35,225 nt of DNA. Origin: Lachnospiraceae bacterium UBA5895 (GTDB lineage: Bacteria > Bacillota > Clostridia > Lachnospirales > Lachnospiraceae). This document shows, piece by piece, positions 1 to 8,513 of this stretch. The DNA lies in contig DJEP01000010.1 of assembly GCA_002431915.1 (NCBI GenBank), forward strand, positions 81,237 through 116,461, given 5' to 3'. The stretch's first letter is position 1, and each line of letters begins with the position of its first letter. The translations under genes and the position numbers were made by a program. Below the pieces are notes generated by a model. It searched no databases and was not told the origin of the DNA. It saw nothing but the letters and a program-made list of their open reading frames with translations.

Positions 1-774
1 TCCGCGGAGCTCCTGCAATGCCGTTTTTTTATCCGCACTGCGCATCAGAGTCTCTCCGATAAGCACCGCATTCGTTCCGTTCTCTTCCAGTCTCGCGATG
101 TCCTGTCTGGTCTTCATGCCGCTCTCAGATACGAAGAGGATGTTCTCCGGCACCAGTTCCCGCAGCTGCACGGAGTTATTGATATCCACCGTAAAATCTT
201 TCAGATTCCGGTTATTGACACCGACAATCCTTGCACCGGCGCCAAGTGCCATCTCCACTTCTCTCTCATCATGAGCTTCTATCAGTGCTGACAGACCAAG
301 TTCTCCTGCGATTCCCGCATATTCTGACAACTGCATGGGGGACAGGATGGCACAGATCAGAAGCACCGCATCCGCACCGATATTTTTTGCCTCATAGATC
401 ATGTATTCGTCCACTGTGAAATCTTTCCGGAGTAACGGGATCTTCACCGCCTGACGGATCTCGGTCAGGTATTCGTTCTTTCCCTGAAAATACGCTGGTT
501 CCGTCAGTACCGAAATAGCATCCGCTCCCGCTGCTTCGTATTCATTTGCAATCTGCACATAGGGGAATTCCGCAGCGATCAGTCCCTTGGAAGGAGACGC
601 TTTTTTCACCTCACAGATAAAGCTCATTCCCTGCTTTGCCAGTGCCTGTTCAAAAGGAAATCCCGTATTGCTGTCCAGATCCTTTGCTCTGGCGATCTGC
701 TCCGCAAGGGGCAGTGTTTCTTTTGCCGCTGCCACCCGCTCTAAAGCGGAAGCTGCTATGGTATCCAGTATCAT
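1..774 (-). CDS. trpC: Indole-3-glycerol phosphate synthase, 3' end outside window
   Basis: This enzyme closes the ring of CdRP to give indole-3-glycerol phosphate in tryptophan synthesis; it is a cytosolic TIM barrel. The 258 codons visible begin MILDTIA and include the family signature EVKKASPSKG (residues about 54-63), the LLRKDF segment, GVNNRNL and the phosphate-binding SESGM and IGE.LMR segments. Family members are about 260 residues, so only the last few codons and the stop lie beyond base 1. The start at 774 is set by AGGAGG just upstream, 15 bp after the trpGD stop, so the gene is translated from the same trp mRNA. No lesion is seen. Identity is secure from the motifs and the operon position. 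Confidence 0.95.
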   Translation of the reverse strand, partial: MILDTIAASALERVAAAKETLPLAEQIARAKDLDSNTGFPFEQALAKQGMSFICEVKKASPSKGLIAAEFPYVQIANEYEAAGADAISVLTEPAYFQGKNEYLTEIRQAVKIPLLRKDFTVDEYMIYEAKNIGADAVLLICAILSPMQLSEYAGIAGELGLSALIEAHDEREVEMALGAGARIVGVNNRNLKDFTVDINNSVQLRELVPENILFVSESGMKTRQDIARLEENGTNAVLIGETLMRSADKKTALQELRG

Positions 775-789
775 TTTCCTGCCTCCTGC

Positions 790-2385
790 TTATACTTCAT
801 TACTTAACTTGATGAAACGCTCCAGTTGTGCCTTTGCAAGTCCGGTGTCGATAACCTTCTCTGCCAGCTTCACGCCGTCCGCCATGCTGTCTGCCTTGCC
901 TGCCACATACAGGGCTGCTGCCGCGTTCAACAGTACCGCGTTACGCTTGGGACCTTTTTCCCCGTTCAGGATAGCTCTGGTGATCTCTGCGTTCTCCTGG
1001 GGCGTTCCGCCTACCAGATCCTCCTTTGTGCATCGCTCTAAGCCAAAGTCTTCCGGTGTGATCACATAATTTTTAAAGGTGCCGTTGTCAATCTCGCAGA
1101 CTGCGGTAGGTGCGCTGGCGGAAATCTCATCCAGTCTGTCCTGTCCGTAGACTACCATGCCTCTCTTTACACCCAGATTGGACAATACCTTTGCCATGGA
1201 AGGCAGCAGGCTTTCATCGTACACGCCCATGATCTGATATACCGGTCCTGCGGGATTTGCCAGAGGTCCTAAGATATTGAAGATAGTGCGGATGCCCAGC
1301 TCCTTGCGGATAGGTCCCACATATTTCATGGCAGTGTGATATTTCTGTGCGAAGAGGAAACAGATGCCGATCTCTTCTAACAGCTTCTTACTCTGCTCCG
1401 GCTCTATGGTAATGTTTACACCCAGTGCTTCCAGACAGTCTGCAGCACCGGATTTGGAGCTGGCTGCACGGTTGCCGTGTTTTGCCACCGGTACGCCCGC
1501 AGCGGAGATCACGATAGATGCCGTGGTGGAAATATTGAAGGAATTGGAGCCGTCACCGCCGGTTCCTACGATCTCCAGTGCTTCCACATCGGCTCCCAGC
1601 TTTCTGCCGAACTTACGCATCTCTTCTGCGGAGCCGGTGATCTCTTCAATGGTCTCACCTTTCTGGCTTAATGCTGTTAAGTATGCACTCTTTAAAATAT
1701 CGCTGGCTTCCCCGCTCATGATCTCATCCATAACGGTTTTTGCCATATCGTATCCGATGTCCTCATTTTTTACCAGTTTTGCTACTGCTTCTTTAATCAT
1801 GTTTCTTCCTGCTCCTTTCTGGGTCTGTAAAAAATTAACGATGATCTGTCGTCCGTCCGGTGTCAGTACGGATTCCGGATGGAACTGTACTCCGTAGACC
1901 TGCTTTTCCGTCTGTTCTACCGCCATAACTTCGCCGTCTTCGGTGACTGCGGTAACTTTCAATTCTGCGGAAATCGTCTGCGGATTCGCTACCAGTGAAT
2001 GGTATCTTGCCACGGTGATGACTTTTTTCATGCCCCGGAATAAAACGCTGTCCGTATCCAGAGTCGCCAGGGATTGTTTGCCGTGCATCAGGTGGGATGC
2101 ATACGTTACGGTAGCTCCCGCCACCTCGCAGATAGCCTGATGTCCGAGGCAGATGCCCAGGATCGGGATTTTCCCGCCAAGCTGCCTGATCACCTCTTCG
2201 CAGACACCGGCTTGGTCCGGTCTGCCGGGTCCAGGGGATAATATAATGTGGGAAGGATTCATGGCACGGATCTCTTCCACGCTGCATTCATCATTGCGAA
2301 TCACCCGGATATCCGGATTCACGCTTCCTACCAGCTGATACACGTTGTATGAAAAGCTGTCGTAATTATCAATCAGTAATATCAT
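790..2385 (-). CDS. trpGD: Fused anthranilate synthase glutamine amidotransferase / anthranilate phosphoribosyltransferase
   Basis: A 531-residue bifunctional enzyme. Residues 1-195 are TrpG: start MILLIDNYDSFSYN, oxyanion motif SPGPG, nucleophile Cys in GICLGHQ, and catalytic His/Glu in QFHPES; it supplies ammonia to TrpE. Residues 196-531 are TrpD: GTGGDGSNSFNIST (PRPP binding), KHGNRAASSKSG and NILGPLANP; it makes phosphoribosyl anthranilate. An in-frame ATG upstream at 2448 is possible, but the ATG at 2385 overlaps the trpE stop as ATGA and starts exactly at the family N-terminus. At the domain junction an internal ATG (1800) follows AAAGGAG, so TrpD could also be made alone. TrpGD fusions are known in several lineages, so the fusion itself is not novel. 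Confidence 0.95.
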   Translation of the reverse strand: MILLIDNYDSFSYNVYQLVGSVNPDIRVIRNDECSVEEIRAMNPSHIILSPGPGRPDQAGVCEEVIRQLGGKIPILGICLGHQAICEVAGATVTYASHLMHGKQSLATLDTDSVLFRGMKKVITVARYHSLVANPQTISAELKVTAVTEDGEVMAVEQTEKQVYGVQFHPESVLTPDGRQIIVNFLQTQKGAGRNMIKEAVAKLVKNEDIGYDMAKTVMDEIMSGEASDILKSAYLTALSQKGETIEEITGSAEEMRKFGRKLGADVEALEIVGTGGDGSNSFNISTTASIVISAAGVPVAKHGNRAASSKSGAADCLEALGVNITIEPEQSKKLLEEIGICFLFAQKYHTAMKYVGPIRKELGIRTIFNILGPLANPAGPVYQIMGVYDESLLPSMAKVLSNLGVKRGMVVYGQDRLDEISASAPTAVCEIDNGTFKNYVITPEDFGLERCTKEDLVGGTPQENAEITRAILNGEKGPKRNAVLLNAAAALYVAGKADSMADGVKLAEKVIDTGLAKAQLERFIKLSNEV

Positions 2386-3860
2386 GCTTCCATTCCCTCC
2401 TGTGCTTTCTGAAGAGCCTGTCTGACGGCTGCCGCCTTCTGGATACATTCTCTGTATTCCTTCTCCGGTACGCTGTCCGCCACGATACCGGCGCCGGATC
2501 TGACGAATACTTTTCCATTCTTGGAAAAGGCAAGTCTTATGGCAATACAGGTATCCAGATTCCCGGTAAAGGAAATGTAGCCGATGGCTCCGCCGTAGAT
2601 ACCTCTCTTATTGTCTTCCAGTTCATTGATGATCTCACAGGCGCGTAATTTCGGCGCTCCCGACAGGGTTCCTGCGGGGAGAATGGCATCCACCGCATCC
2701 AGGGCATCTGCATTTTCTCTAATCATGCCTCTTACGGTAGATCCAATATGCATGACGTGGGAATATCTCTCAATGGACATATATTTTTCGACTTCCACGG
2801 TACCGATCTGACTGATCTTGCCGATGTCGTTTCGTCCCAGATCCACTAACATATTGTGTTCGGAGCGTTCCTTTTCGTCTGCCAGAAGTTCTGCTTCCAG
2901 CGCTTTGTCCGCTTCCTCTGTGGCTCCTCTGGGTCTTGTTCCGGCTAAGGGGAAGGTATGTAACACGCCGTCCTCTAACTTTACTAAGGTCTCCGGGCTG
3001 GCTCCCACGATCTCGCCGTCACTGCCGGAAAAATAGAACATGTACGGGGAAGGATTTGTGGTTCTCAGTACCCGGTAGGCATCTAAGAGACTTCCTTCCA
3101 TCTCCGCTTCCAGGCGATTGGATAATACCACCTGGAAGATATCTCCCTCACGGATATAATGTTTGGCTTTCTCCACCATGCTGCAATAGGCTGCTTCATT
3201 GAACAGAGGCTTAAAATCCGTCCGGAGCTTACAGGGAATGTGCTCCGCCTTTTCACCGTTTAGCAGAAGTTCTTTCATATTGTTCAGTTCCCGCTCTGCT
3301 CTATGATAATTGATCTCCAGATCATCGGTCTTGATATTCAGGATCAAGATCAGCTTCTGTCTGTAGTTGTCAAAAGCGATGACTTTGTGGAACAGCATCA
3401 GATTCACATCCTGGAAGCCTTCCTCGTCCTTCGCATCCAGCCGCAGGGTCGGTTCGCTGTATTTGATATAATCATAGGAAAAATAACCTACCAGACCTCC
3501 GGTAAAGGAAGGCAGCCCCGGAAGTTTGGGACTTTTATTCTCTTCCATGACGTTCCTTATGATCCCTCTGACATCCCCGGAATCCGTCCGGCTGGTCAGT
3601 TCCGATTTTATTGTGGTCTTACCGTTATAGCAGGTGATCTCCAGCAATGGATCATAACCTAAAAAGGAATACCTGCCCCATCGCTTATCCGCCTCCGCGC
3701 TTTCTAACAGATAGACATGCCCGCTGACCTTTTTTAAGATCCTAAGCACTTCGATGGGGGTGGTCATATCCGCATACAGCTCGGTGCTGATGGGAATCAC
3801 TCCGTAGTTCCCCTCTGCTGCAATGTCTTTACAATCTTCCAGTGTGGGTGTGATCTTCAT
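2382..3860 (-). CDS. trpE: Anthranilate synthase component I
   Basis: Converts chorismate plus ammonia (from TrpG) to anthranilate, the committed step to tryptophan. The 492 residues match the family length. The N-terminal half holds the LLES segment (about 52-55), which in TrpE proteins forms the tryptophan feedback site. The C-terminal chorismate-binding half shows PSPYMFY, the PLAGTRPRG motif, DLGRNDIG, PAGTLSGAPK and the IYGGAIGY segment. The start at 3860 follows AAGGAGG at good spacing; the stop overlaps the trpGD start by 4 bp, implying translational coupling. Transcription is controlled by the T-box leader upstream. So synthesis is likely regulated twice, by tRNA charging and by feedback inhibition (the second inferred from family knowledge). 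Confidence 0.96.
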   Translation of the reverse strand: MKITPTLEDCKDIAAEGNYGVIPISTELYADMTTPIEVLRILKKVSGHVYLLESAEADKRWGRYSFLGYDPLLEITCYNGKTTIKSELTSRTDSGDVRGIIRNVMEENKSPKLPGLPSFTGGLVGYFSYDYIKYSEPTLRLDAKDEEGFQDVNLMLFHKVIAFDNYRQKLILILNIKTDDLEINYHRAERELNNMKELLLNGEKAEHIPCKLRTDFKPLFNEAAYCSMVEKAKHYIREGDIFQVVLSNRLEAEMEGSLLDAYRVLRTTNPSPYMFYFSGSDGEIVGASPETLVKLEDGVLHTFPLAGTRPRGATEEADKALEAELLADEKERSEHNMLVDLGRNDIGKISQIGTVEVEKYMSIERYSHVMHIGSTVRGMIRENADALDAVDAILPAGTLSGAPKLRACEIINELEDNKRGIYGGAIGYISFTGNLDTCIAIRLAFSKNGKVFVRSGAGIVADSVPEKEYRECIQKAAAVRQALQKAQEGMEA

Positions 3861-3894
3861 ATCGGTTGCTCCTCCTTAAAATTATTTTTTCCAC

Positions 3895-3995
3895 ACCTTT
3901 TCAGCGCTCCATTCTCAAAATCGCCTCTTCGAGGCTTTCTTTTTGCTCATTGAGGCTATCTCGCCAAAGAAATTTTTTCATGGCTCTGAAAAGGT
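3895..3995 (-). other. Long-range inverted repeat enclosing a 26-codon ORF in the trp leader
   Basis: Between the T-box terminator and trpE, 13-base arms at 3983-3995 and 3895-3907 are complementary (ACCTTTTCAGAGC against GCGCTGAAAAGGT, one mismatch) and enclose a 75-base loop that itself contains a small hairpin (GCCTC-GAAGAGGC region). Inside is an ATG-to-TGA reading frame at 3981-3901 of 26 codons (starts MKKFLWRD, ends RMER) with one Trp codon at position 6. The ATG lacks a good Shine-Dalgarno sequence. The frame may be chance, a remnant, or a second leader element; I do not recognise the peptide. Confidence 0.4.
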
Positions 3996-3997
3996 TA

Positions 3998-4041
3998 CAA
4001 AAAACCGCCCATGACAAAGCTTTACGTTTGTCAAGGACGGG
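3998..4041 (-). terminator. T-box leader terminator of the trp operon
   Basis: On the minus strand CCGTCCTTGACAAA pairs with TTTGTCATGGGCGG across an 8-base loop, followed by a run of six T. It sits just downstream of the T-box sequence, so it is the terminator that competes with the antiterminator formed by that sequence. Confidence 0.9.
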
Positions 4042-4314
4042 TCATCTACATTTCCCGCGGTGCCACCTTGCTTCACAATTACTTGTGCTCTTACAGGATA
4101 CCAGCATATCCCCGGCAACTGACGTATGCCCTCACGTCGCAGAATACTCGAAGTCTCCTATCGAAATATACTCTCGAATTGTCCTCTTTGACTGCGCCCT
4201 CCGTGGTCCATTTAACAACCTGCGTTCCAACCTTTCTCAGCCTCCGGTCTCTCTGTAAGTGCACGAACTGTTTTTATCTCCACATCAATGGTTTCTAACC
4301 GCTGTATTTAATTT
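3998..4314 (-). promoter_or_regulatory. T-box riboswitch, probably tRNA-Trp responsive
   Basis: The canonical T-box AAGGTGGCACCGCGG lies on the minus strand at 4069-4055, preceded by about 240 bases of structured leader and followed by the intrinsic terminator at 3998-4041. T-box RNAs bind uncharged tRNA through a specifier codon and then open the terminator. The candidate specifier is UGG (Trp) at 4210-4208 in the context AAAUGGACC, 3' of stem I distal-loop-like sequence (GGUUGGAACG). The position ahead of trpE supports tryptophan specificity. The leader boundaries are inferred from the promoter and terminator; I assigned the specifier by context, not by a covariance fold. Confidence 0.92.
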
Positions 4315-4320
4315 TTATTT

Positions 4321-4349
4321 ATATTACTGCTTTAGTGTACTAACGTCAA
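4321..4349 (-). promoter_or_regulatory. Sigma-A promoter of the trp operon
   Basis: TTGACG (4349-4344) and TAATAT (4326-4321) are separated by 17 bp. This places transcription start near 4314, immediately ahead of the T-box stem I. Confidence 0.85.
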
Positions 4350-4397
4350 GTAGTGATTTTAATCTTTTTTTAAAAAGTCTTTGCGTATTTTATTTTT

Positions 4398-5225
4398 CTA
4401 TTTTCCCACTTTGAGGAAAAGCTCTCGAATTCCTTCATAATAACCGATGGTCACCGTGGTACTGCCTTCCTCTCCTCCCGGAAAAGTATACTTGGCAAAA
4501 TACGGCGTCGTCTCCAGCAGTGGATTTTGATCCTCGTATTTTTCCAGACCGGTCAGTTCCAGATATTCCGCATACCGGTCGATCATGGCATCCGTATCGA
4601 TATCTTCCCATTGCTGTCCGGTGCGGACATAAAATTCATAGATTTTACCGGTATCCGCATCCAGATAAATGTCCAGAAAACGATTACTCTTATCCGCATT
4701 CCGTACGTCCGTAGACAGACTGATCTTCCATACCGCCAGATTGTTTCTCGGCTCCAGCACATCTATAGCTGAACAGATTACCGCTTCATAAGAGTCTTCC
4801 GACACTTCCTTTACTTCCCCGGGAAGAATTCCCTGCTCCTTCAGGGTCTGAATCTCCCGGTTGCACGCTTCATATACCGCTTCCTCCCGGATCTGTCCCT
4901 CTCCCGGCTGCTGGCGATTCTCCACAAACGCATAGGTGCCCGTCATTTCTCCGTAGTTGCCTGTCTCATTATCCACTCTGGTCAGGGACCGCAGTTCACT
5001 CTCCGGCAGGGTCTGACTGCTCAGACATCGTCCCAAAAGATACAGTTTTTGATTGCTGCTCATGCGGTAACGATATCCTTCCGCGCCTTCCACTGCCTCT
5101 GTGGTAATACTGTTTAAGAGTCTCGCATCTCTTCTGTCTGCAATCCATTCCGGTCCCCACAGAGCCGCCAGGATGACCACCACTGCTACCGCAAAGCCCA
5201 AAGAACAGCTCTTCCATTTATTCAT
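4398..5225 (-). CDS. Unknown anchored extracytoplasmic protein of the two-component unit
   Basis: A 275-residue protein with a positively charged start (MNKWKS) and one hydrophobic segment at about residues 8-24, then a soluble acidic domain. There is no lipobox cysteine, so it is probably a signal-anchored protein facing outside. I recognise no family. The C-terminal half contains YLDADTGKIYEFYVRTG, a beta-rich stretch that resembles the strand-turn pattern of PepSY-like domains, but I cannot claim homology. The start overlaps the histidine kinase stop by 8 bp, so it is the last gene of that unit and translationally coupled. A role as accessory sensor or output is inferred only from position. 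No clear terminator follows; the trp promoter begins about 50 bp downstream. Confidence 0.8.
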   Translation of the reverse strand: MNKWKSCSLGFAVAVVVILAALWGPEWIADRRDARLLNSITTEAVEGAEGYRYRMSSNQKLYLLGRCLSSQTLPESELRSLTRVDNETGNYGEMTGTYAFVENRQQPGEGQIREEAVYEACNREIQTLKEQGILPGEVKEVSEDSYEAVICSAIDVLEPRNNLAVWKISLSTDVRNADKSNRFLDIYLDADTGKIYEFYVRTGQQWEDIDTDAMIDRYAEYLELTGLEKYEDQNPLLETTPYFAKYTFPGGEEGSTTVTIGYYEGIRELFLKVGK

Positions 5226-6648
5226 CCGACTCCACCCCCTCGTCCGGAATCAAAAAGCTCATACAGCTTCCGGAACCCAGCGCACTCTCAATCTTCAGGT
5301 TGCTGTGATGCAGTTCCAGAATAGCGGTGCACAACGCAAGCCCCAGTCCCGCTCCGTTATGAGCCCTGGATCTGGATTTATCCACCATATAAAAAGCTTC
5401 CGTGATCTTATGAACTTCCTCCTCGGGGATACCGATTCCATCATCCCGCACCTGAAAATAGTATCCTTTCTCCAGACGCTTTCCTGTGATTTCCACGGTC
5501 TGCCCCTCCTCGGAGGCTTTGATGGCATTGTCGGTCAGATTGATCAAAACAGTCTTCAACAGATTCTCCTCGGCATAAAGTTCTCCCTTTTCCCAGTGAA
5601 TGTCAACCTTCACCCTGCCGCCTTCCGGGTTCTTATTCTCATTATAGATTTCCTGCAGATACAAGAAAATCCCGGAGACATTCGTAGTCTTACGCTCGAT
5701 TTCCTCCCGTCTGGTCACGATGATGTCCAGCAGTCTGAGTGCCATGGTCTCCAGACGTTTTCCCTCGGTATAGATATAATTGGCACACAGGAAATGCTTC
5801 TCATCATCCAGTTTTCGGGAACGCAACATGTCTGCATAGCCGATAATGGCAGTTAACGGTGTCTTCAGTTCATGGGAAAATGCGGCAATAAAATCTTCTC
5901 TGGCTCTGACCTCATTTTCCAGATTCTGAATATTCTGTTCCAGTGCCTCTGCCATATGGTTGAAATCCGCGGTCAGCTGCCCCATTTCGTCATTGCTGAT
6001 CTGCTCCGCACGATAGCTGTATTCCCCCTCCGCCATTTTGCCGGTGGCGCGGGTTAAAAGCCTGATGGGTCTGGTCAGCCAGCAGGCAATCAGTGTCATG
6101 ACCGCTCCGCTGCATAACAGTACGATCACCGTAACCTGACGATACATCCGAAATCCTTCAGTTCTCTCCGTATATACCGCAGTTACATTTTTCATGGTCT
6201 CCAGCGTCAGCAGACGGTCGGACACATTGATCCTGGTCTGTGTCTGGATATAATAGGAATCCCCCGACTGCAGCACCCGGTACACTCTTGTATTTTCTCC
6301 GCGTTCTTCCCACAGAGAGGTATCCCCGGTAAAACCTTCGCTGGCATACAGCACTTTACCGTTCTCATCGCTGATCCGCAGCAATCTGTTGCCGTGTTGT
6401 CCGCTGTTCTCCAGGTATACTCCGATCTGTTCCACTGTTCCGTCCGGAAGCACATCATATTTGGACGGAATGTTTAAAGCCGCCGTCTCAAAAGCGAAAC
6501 TCAAAATACTGCTTTCGTCAAGCGCCTGCCTGGTCTCACGTTCCATGGAGGTCTGAAATACATAATTTACAAAAAAATAACCGTTTGCTCCGCATGCCAC
6601 TGCCATGATCAACATCGTACAAAACAGTATTTTCCAGGAAAACTTCAT
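5218..6648 (-). CDS. Sensor histidine kinase with HAMP domain
   Basis: Membrane kinase of 476 residues that should phosphorylate the regulator encoded just upstream. Order: transmembrane segment about 7-29; extracellular sensor about 30-170; second transmembrane segment about 171-190; HAMP about 191-245; HisKA dimerisation domain with phospho-acceptor His259 in AFSHELKTPLTAIIGY; HATPase domain with N-box (NLTDNAIKAS), G1 (DDGIGIPEE) and G2 (GAGLGLAL). All catalytic motifs look intact. It starts 26 bp after the regulator stop with AGGAGA as ribosome site. The sensor domain carries no motif I recognise, so the ligand is unknown. The flanking DxDxDG protein is a candidate partner by context. Confidence 0.95.
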   Translation of the reverse strand: MKFSWKILFCTMLIMAVACGANGYFFVNYVFQTSMERETRQALDESSILSFAFETAALNIPSKYDVLPDGTVEQIGVYLENSGQHGNRLLRISDENGKVLYASEGFTGDTSLWEERGENTRVYRVLQSGDSYYIQTQTRINVSDRLLTLETMKNVTAVYTERTEGFRMYRQVTVIVLLCSGAVMTLIACWLTRPIRLLTRATGKMAEGEYSYRAEQISNDEMGQLTADFNHMAEALEQNIQNLENEVRAREDFIAAFSHELKTPLTAIIGYADMLRSRKLDDEKHFLCANYIYTEGKRLETMALRLLDIIVTRREEIERKTTNVSGIFLYLQEIYNENKNPEGGRVKVDIHWEKGELYAEENLLKTVLINLTDNAIKASEEGQTVEITGKRLEKGYYFQVRDDGIGIPEEEVHKITEAFYMVDKSRSRAHNGAGLGLALCTAILELHHSNLKIESALGSGSCMSFLIPDEGVESDE

Positions 6649-6674
6649 ACATCTCTCCTTTTACCCACTCCGGG

Positions 6675-7331
6675 TCATGCGATCTCCAGCCGGTATCCTA
6701 CCTTATAGACCGCCACCAGCTGACGCTCCCATCCCATTTTCTTGCGCAGGCGCTGCACATGAAGTTCTAAGGTTCTGCTGTCTCCGTCATACTCTTCGCC
6801 CCACACTTTTTCATACAGGCTTTCCTTGAACAGTGCGATATTTTTATTCTGGATAAACAGCACTAAAAGCCCGTATTCTTTGTTAGTCAGCACCACGGGA
6901 ACTCCTGCCTTGGTCACCATGCGGGCATCCATGTCCACCACCACATCACCGGCAGAGAGCTGCGCGCCTGTCTTATGAAATCTGCGCAATACGACCTCCA
7001 CTCTCGCCAGAAGCTCCACGACGTCGAAAGGCTTCACCAGATAATCCTCTGCGCCAAGCCGCAGTCCCTTTACACGGTCCTTCACATCTCCCTTGGCTGT
7101 AATGAAGATCACCGGGATCTTTAACGGTCTGATATATTCCATGATGTCAAAACCGTCCACTCCCGGAAGCATAATATCCAGTAAGATCAGATCGAATTTT
7201 TCTCGCTCGATGCATTCGATTGCTTTCATGCCGTCCTGTACGCTTTTACAAAAATAGCCTGCTGCCGACAAATTCAGATCGATCAGATCACAGATCGGCT
7301 TTTCATCATCCACGATCAATATTTTTATCAT
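6675..7331 (-). CDS. OmpR/PhoB-family response regulator
   Basis: 218 residues. The receiver domain (1-115) has the acidic pair Asp8/Asp9, phospho-acceptor Asp52 (LILLDIMLPG), Thr80 and Lys102 (VKPFD). The C-terminal winged-helix domain (about 125-218) shows GDVVVDM..R, LTNKEYGLLVLF, VWGEEYDGDSRTLELHVQRLRKK, typical of this family, and ends in VGYRLEIA. The start at 7331 shares one base with the stop of the preceding gene, TAATG, which implies coupled translation. An in-frame ATG 69 bp further upstream would add a non-family extension and is rejected. It is probably activated by the downstream kinase. Target genes are not evident; self-regulation is common in this family. Confidence 0.95.
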   Translation of the reverse strand: MIKILIVDDEKPICDLIDLNLSAAGYFCKSVQDGMKAIECIEREKFDLILLDIMLPGVDGFDIMEYIRPLKIPVIFITAKGDVKDRVKGLRLGAEDYLVKPFDVVELLARVEVVLRRFHKTGAQLSAGDVVVDMDARMVTKAGVPVVLTNKEYGLLVLFIQNKNIALFKESLYEKVWGEEYDGDSRTLELHVQRLRKKMGWERQLVAVYKVGYRLEIA

Positions 7332-8470
7332 TATGTCTGCCACCCCCAGTAGGCACGTATCTTCCCAACCAGTGCCTCTAAAGTATCCTCCTCCGTACAT
7401 TCATAATTTGCGGTAAAATCTTCGTCCTTTTCAAATCCGGCAGTCCGCTGATAATACACAGTACACACCGTGTCTATTAACGCTTCCCCGGAATCTCCCT
7501 CGTAACTGTATTTTGCAAATACCACCAGATCCTTCAGACCATCGCCGTCCAGATCCTTCCCCTGGATCCCCTTCAGCGCATAGAGATTATCGTAATCCTC
7601 CATGGGCTGGAAGCTCCACACGATATTCCCCTGTTCGTCGATCAGATAAATCATAAACAAATCATATTCCGCCATCCGGTATACCCCGGGCACTACTTTC
7701 AGTTTTCCCAGTTTTTCAAAATTACGGGTATAGCTTTGTTCCTCGATTACCCGGAAATTATGGTTGAGCAGTTCTCCGTATGTCTCCGCGGTATAGAGGA
7801 ACTCTGTGGAACGTCCATCCCGCACGAAGTTCAGAATACACGCCGGATTTTTATTCATATCGAAGCGGTTGATCTTGTCCGAGATCCGATAGTCTCTGTA
7901 AAAGCTGCCATCCTCCTGTAACAGCACATCTCCCACTTTATAAGATTCCTCCTGGTAATCTCCTCTGTCATTATGGCACTGGGCAATGAGAATAATATCC
8001 GTATCGCCGTCATTGTCCACATCCTGAAAAGATACCGATGCCAGTTTCTCTATGGGCTGCCGCAATTCTCCCGGATAGCAGTAATTCGCCTCCAGTTGAT
8101 CCGTCTTATACAAGACCTGCCCGTTATCATCTGCGATAAAAACCGCCAGCCTGTGGTACCGCCTGTCCAATGCCGCATAGAACCAGACTTCATCCACCGC
8201 CTCTTCCGGGGTATCCTCCGGCAATTTCTGAAGCGGCATGGCAAATACCTGATCCTCTAACAGACGAAATCCGTTTTCATCCAGATCCGTGATCCTCTCT
8301 ACATTCTGAAGCCTGGACTGATACCTGCCATACTCTTCCGCCACCGCTTCTCCGCTTATTTTGGCTGCGATCACGGAAAAAGAAAAGGCAGGAACAAGCG
8401 TCAATAAAGTCACAAAAAGCATGATACATACTATGATCAGTATGTTTTTTCTCTTCCTGTCTTTCGGCAT
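7331..8470 (-). CDS. Membrane-anchored protein with two DxDxDG calcium-loop repeats (VCBS/FG-GAP-like)
   Basis: 379 residues: basic N-terminus (MPKDRKRKN), one hydrophobic anchor at about 9-33, the remainder probably extracellular. Two loops look like the calcium-binding blades of FG-GAP/VCBS proteins: DVDNDGDTDIILIAQ at 150-164 and DLDGDGLKDLVVFAKY at 306-321. Such repeats normally come in sets forming a beta-propeller; only two are clear here, so the fold is uncertain. It is the first gene of a four-gene unit (this, regulator, kinase, unknown anchored protein) and is coupled to the regulator. I infer a role as an extracytoplasmic sensor or accessory for the kinase. RBS AAAGGAGG precedes ATG 8470. 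The 43-bp gap to pfk holds no terminator, so some read-through from pfk is possible. Confidence 0.78.
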   Translation of the reverse strand: MPKDRKRKNILIIVCIMLFVTLLTLVPAFSFSVIAAKISGEAVAEEYGRYQSRLQNVERITDLDENGFRLLEDQVFAMPLQKLPEDTPEEAVDEVWFYAALDRRYHRLAVFIADDNGQVLYKTDQLEANYCYPGELRQPIEKLASVSFQDVDNDGDTDIILIAQCHNDRGDYQEESYKVGDVLLQEDGSFYRDYRISDKINRFDMNKNPACILNFVRDGRSTEFLYTAETYGELLNHNFRVIEEQSYTRNFEKLGKLKVVPGVYRMAEYDLFMIYLIDEQGNIVWSFQPMEDYDNLYALKGIQGKDLDGDGLKDLVVFAKYSYEGDSGEALIDTVCTVYYQRTAGFEKDEDFTANYECTEEDTLEALVGKIRAYWGWQT

Positions 8471-8513
8471 GTTCCCACCTCCTTTGTATCCTATTTGTTA
8501 TATCTATACTTGC

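Noticed and set aside
7331..7400. N-terminal extension of the response regulator
   Set aside because: The extra 23 residues overlap the upstream gene and precede the family start MIKILIVDDE, which is coupled by TAATG.
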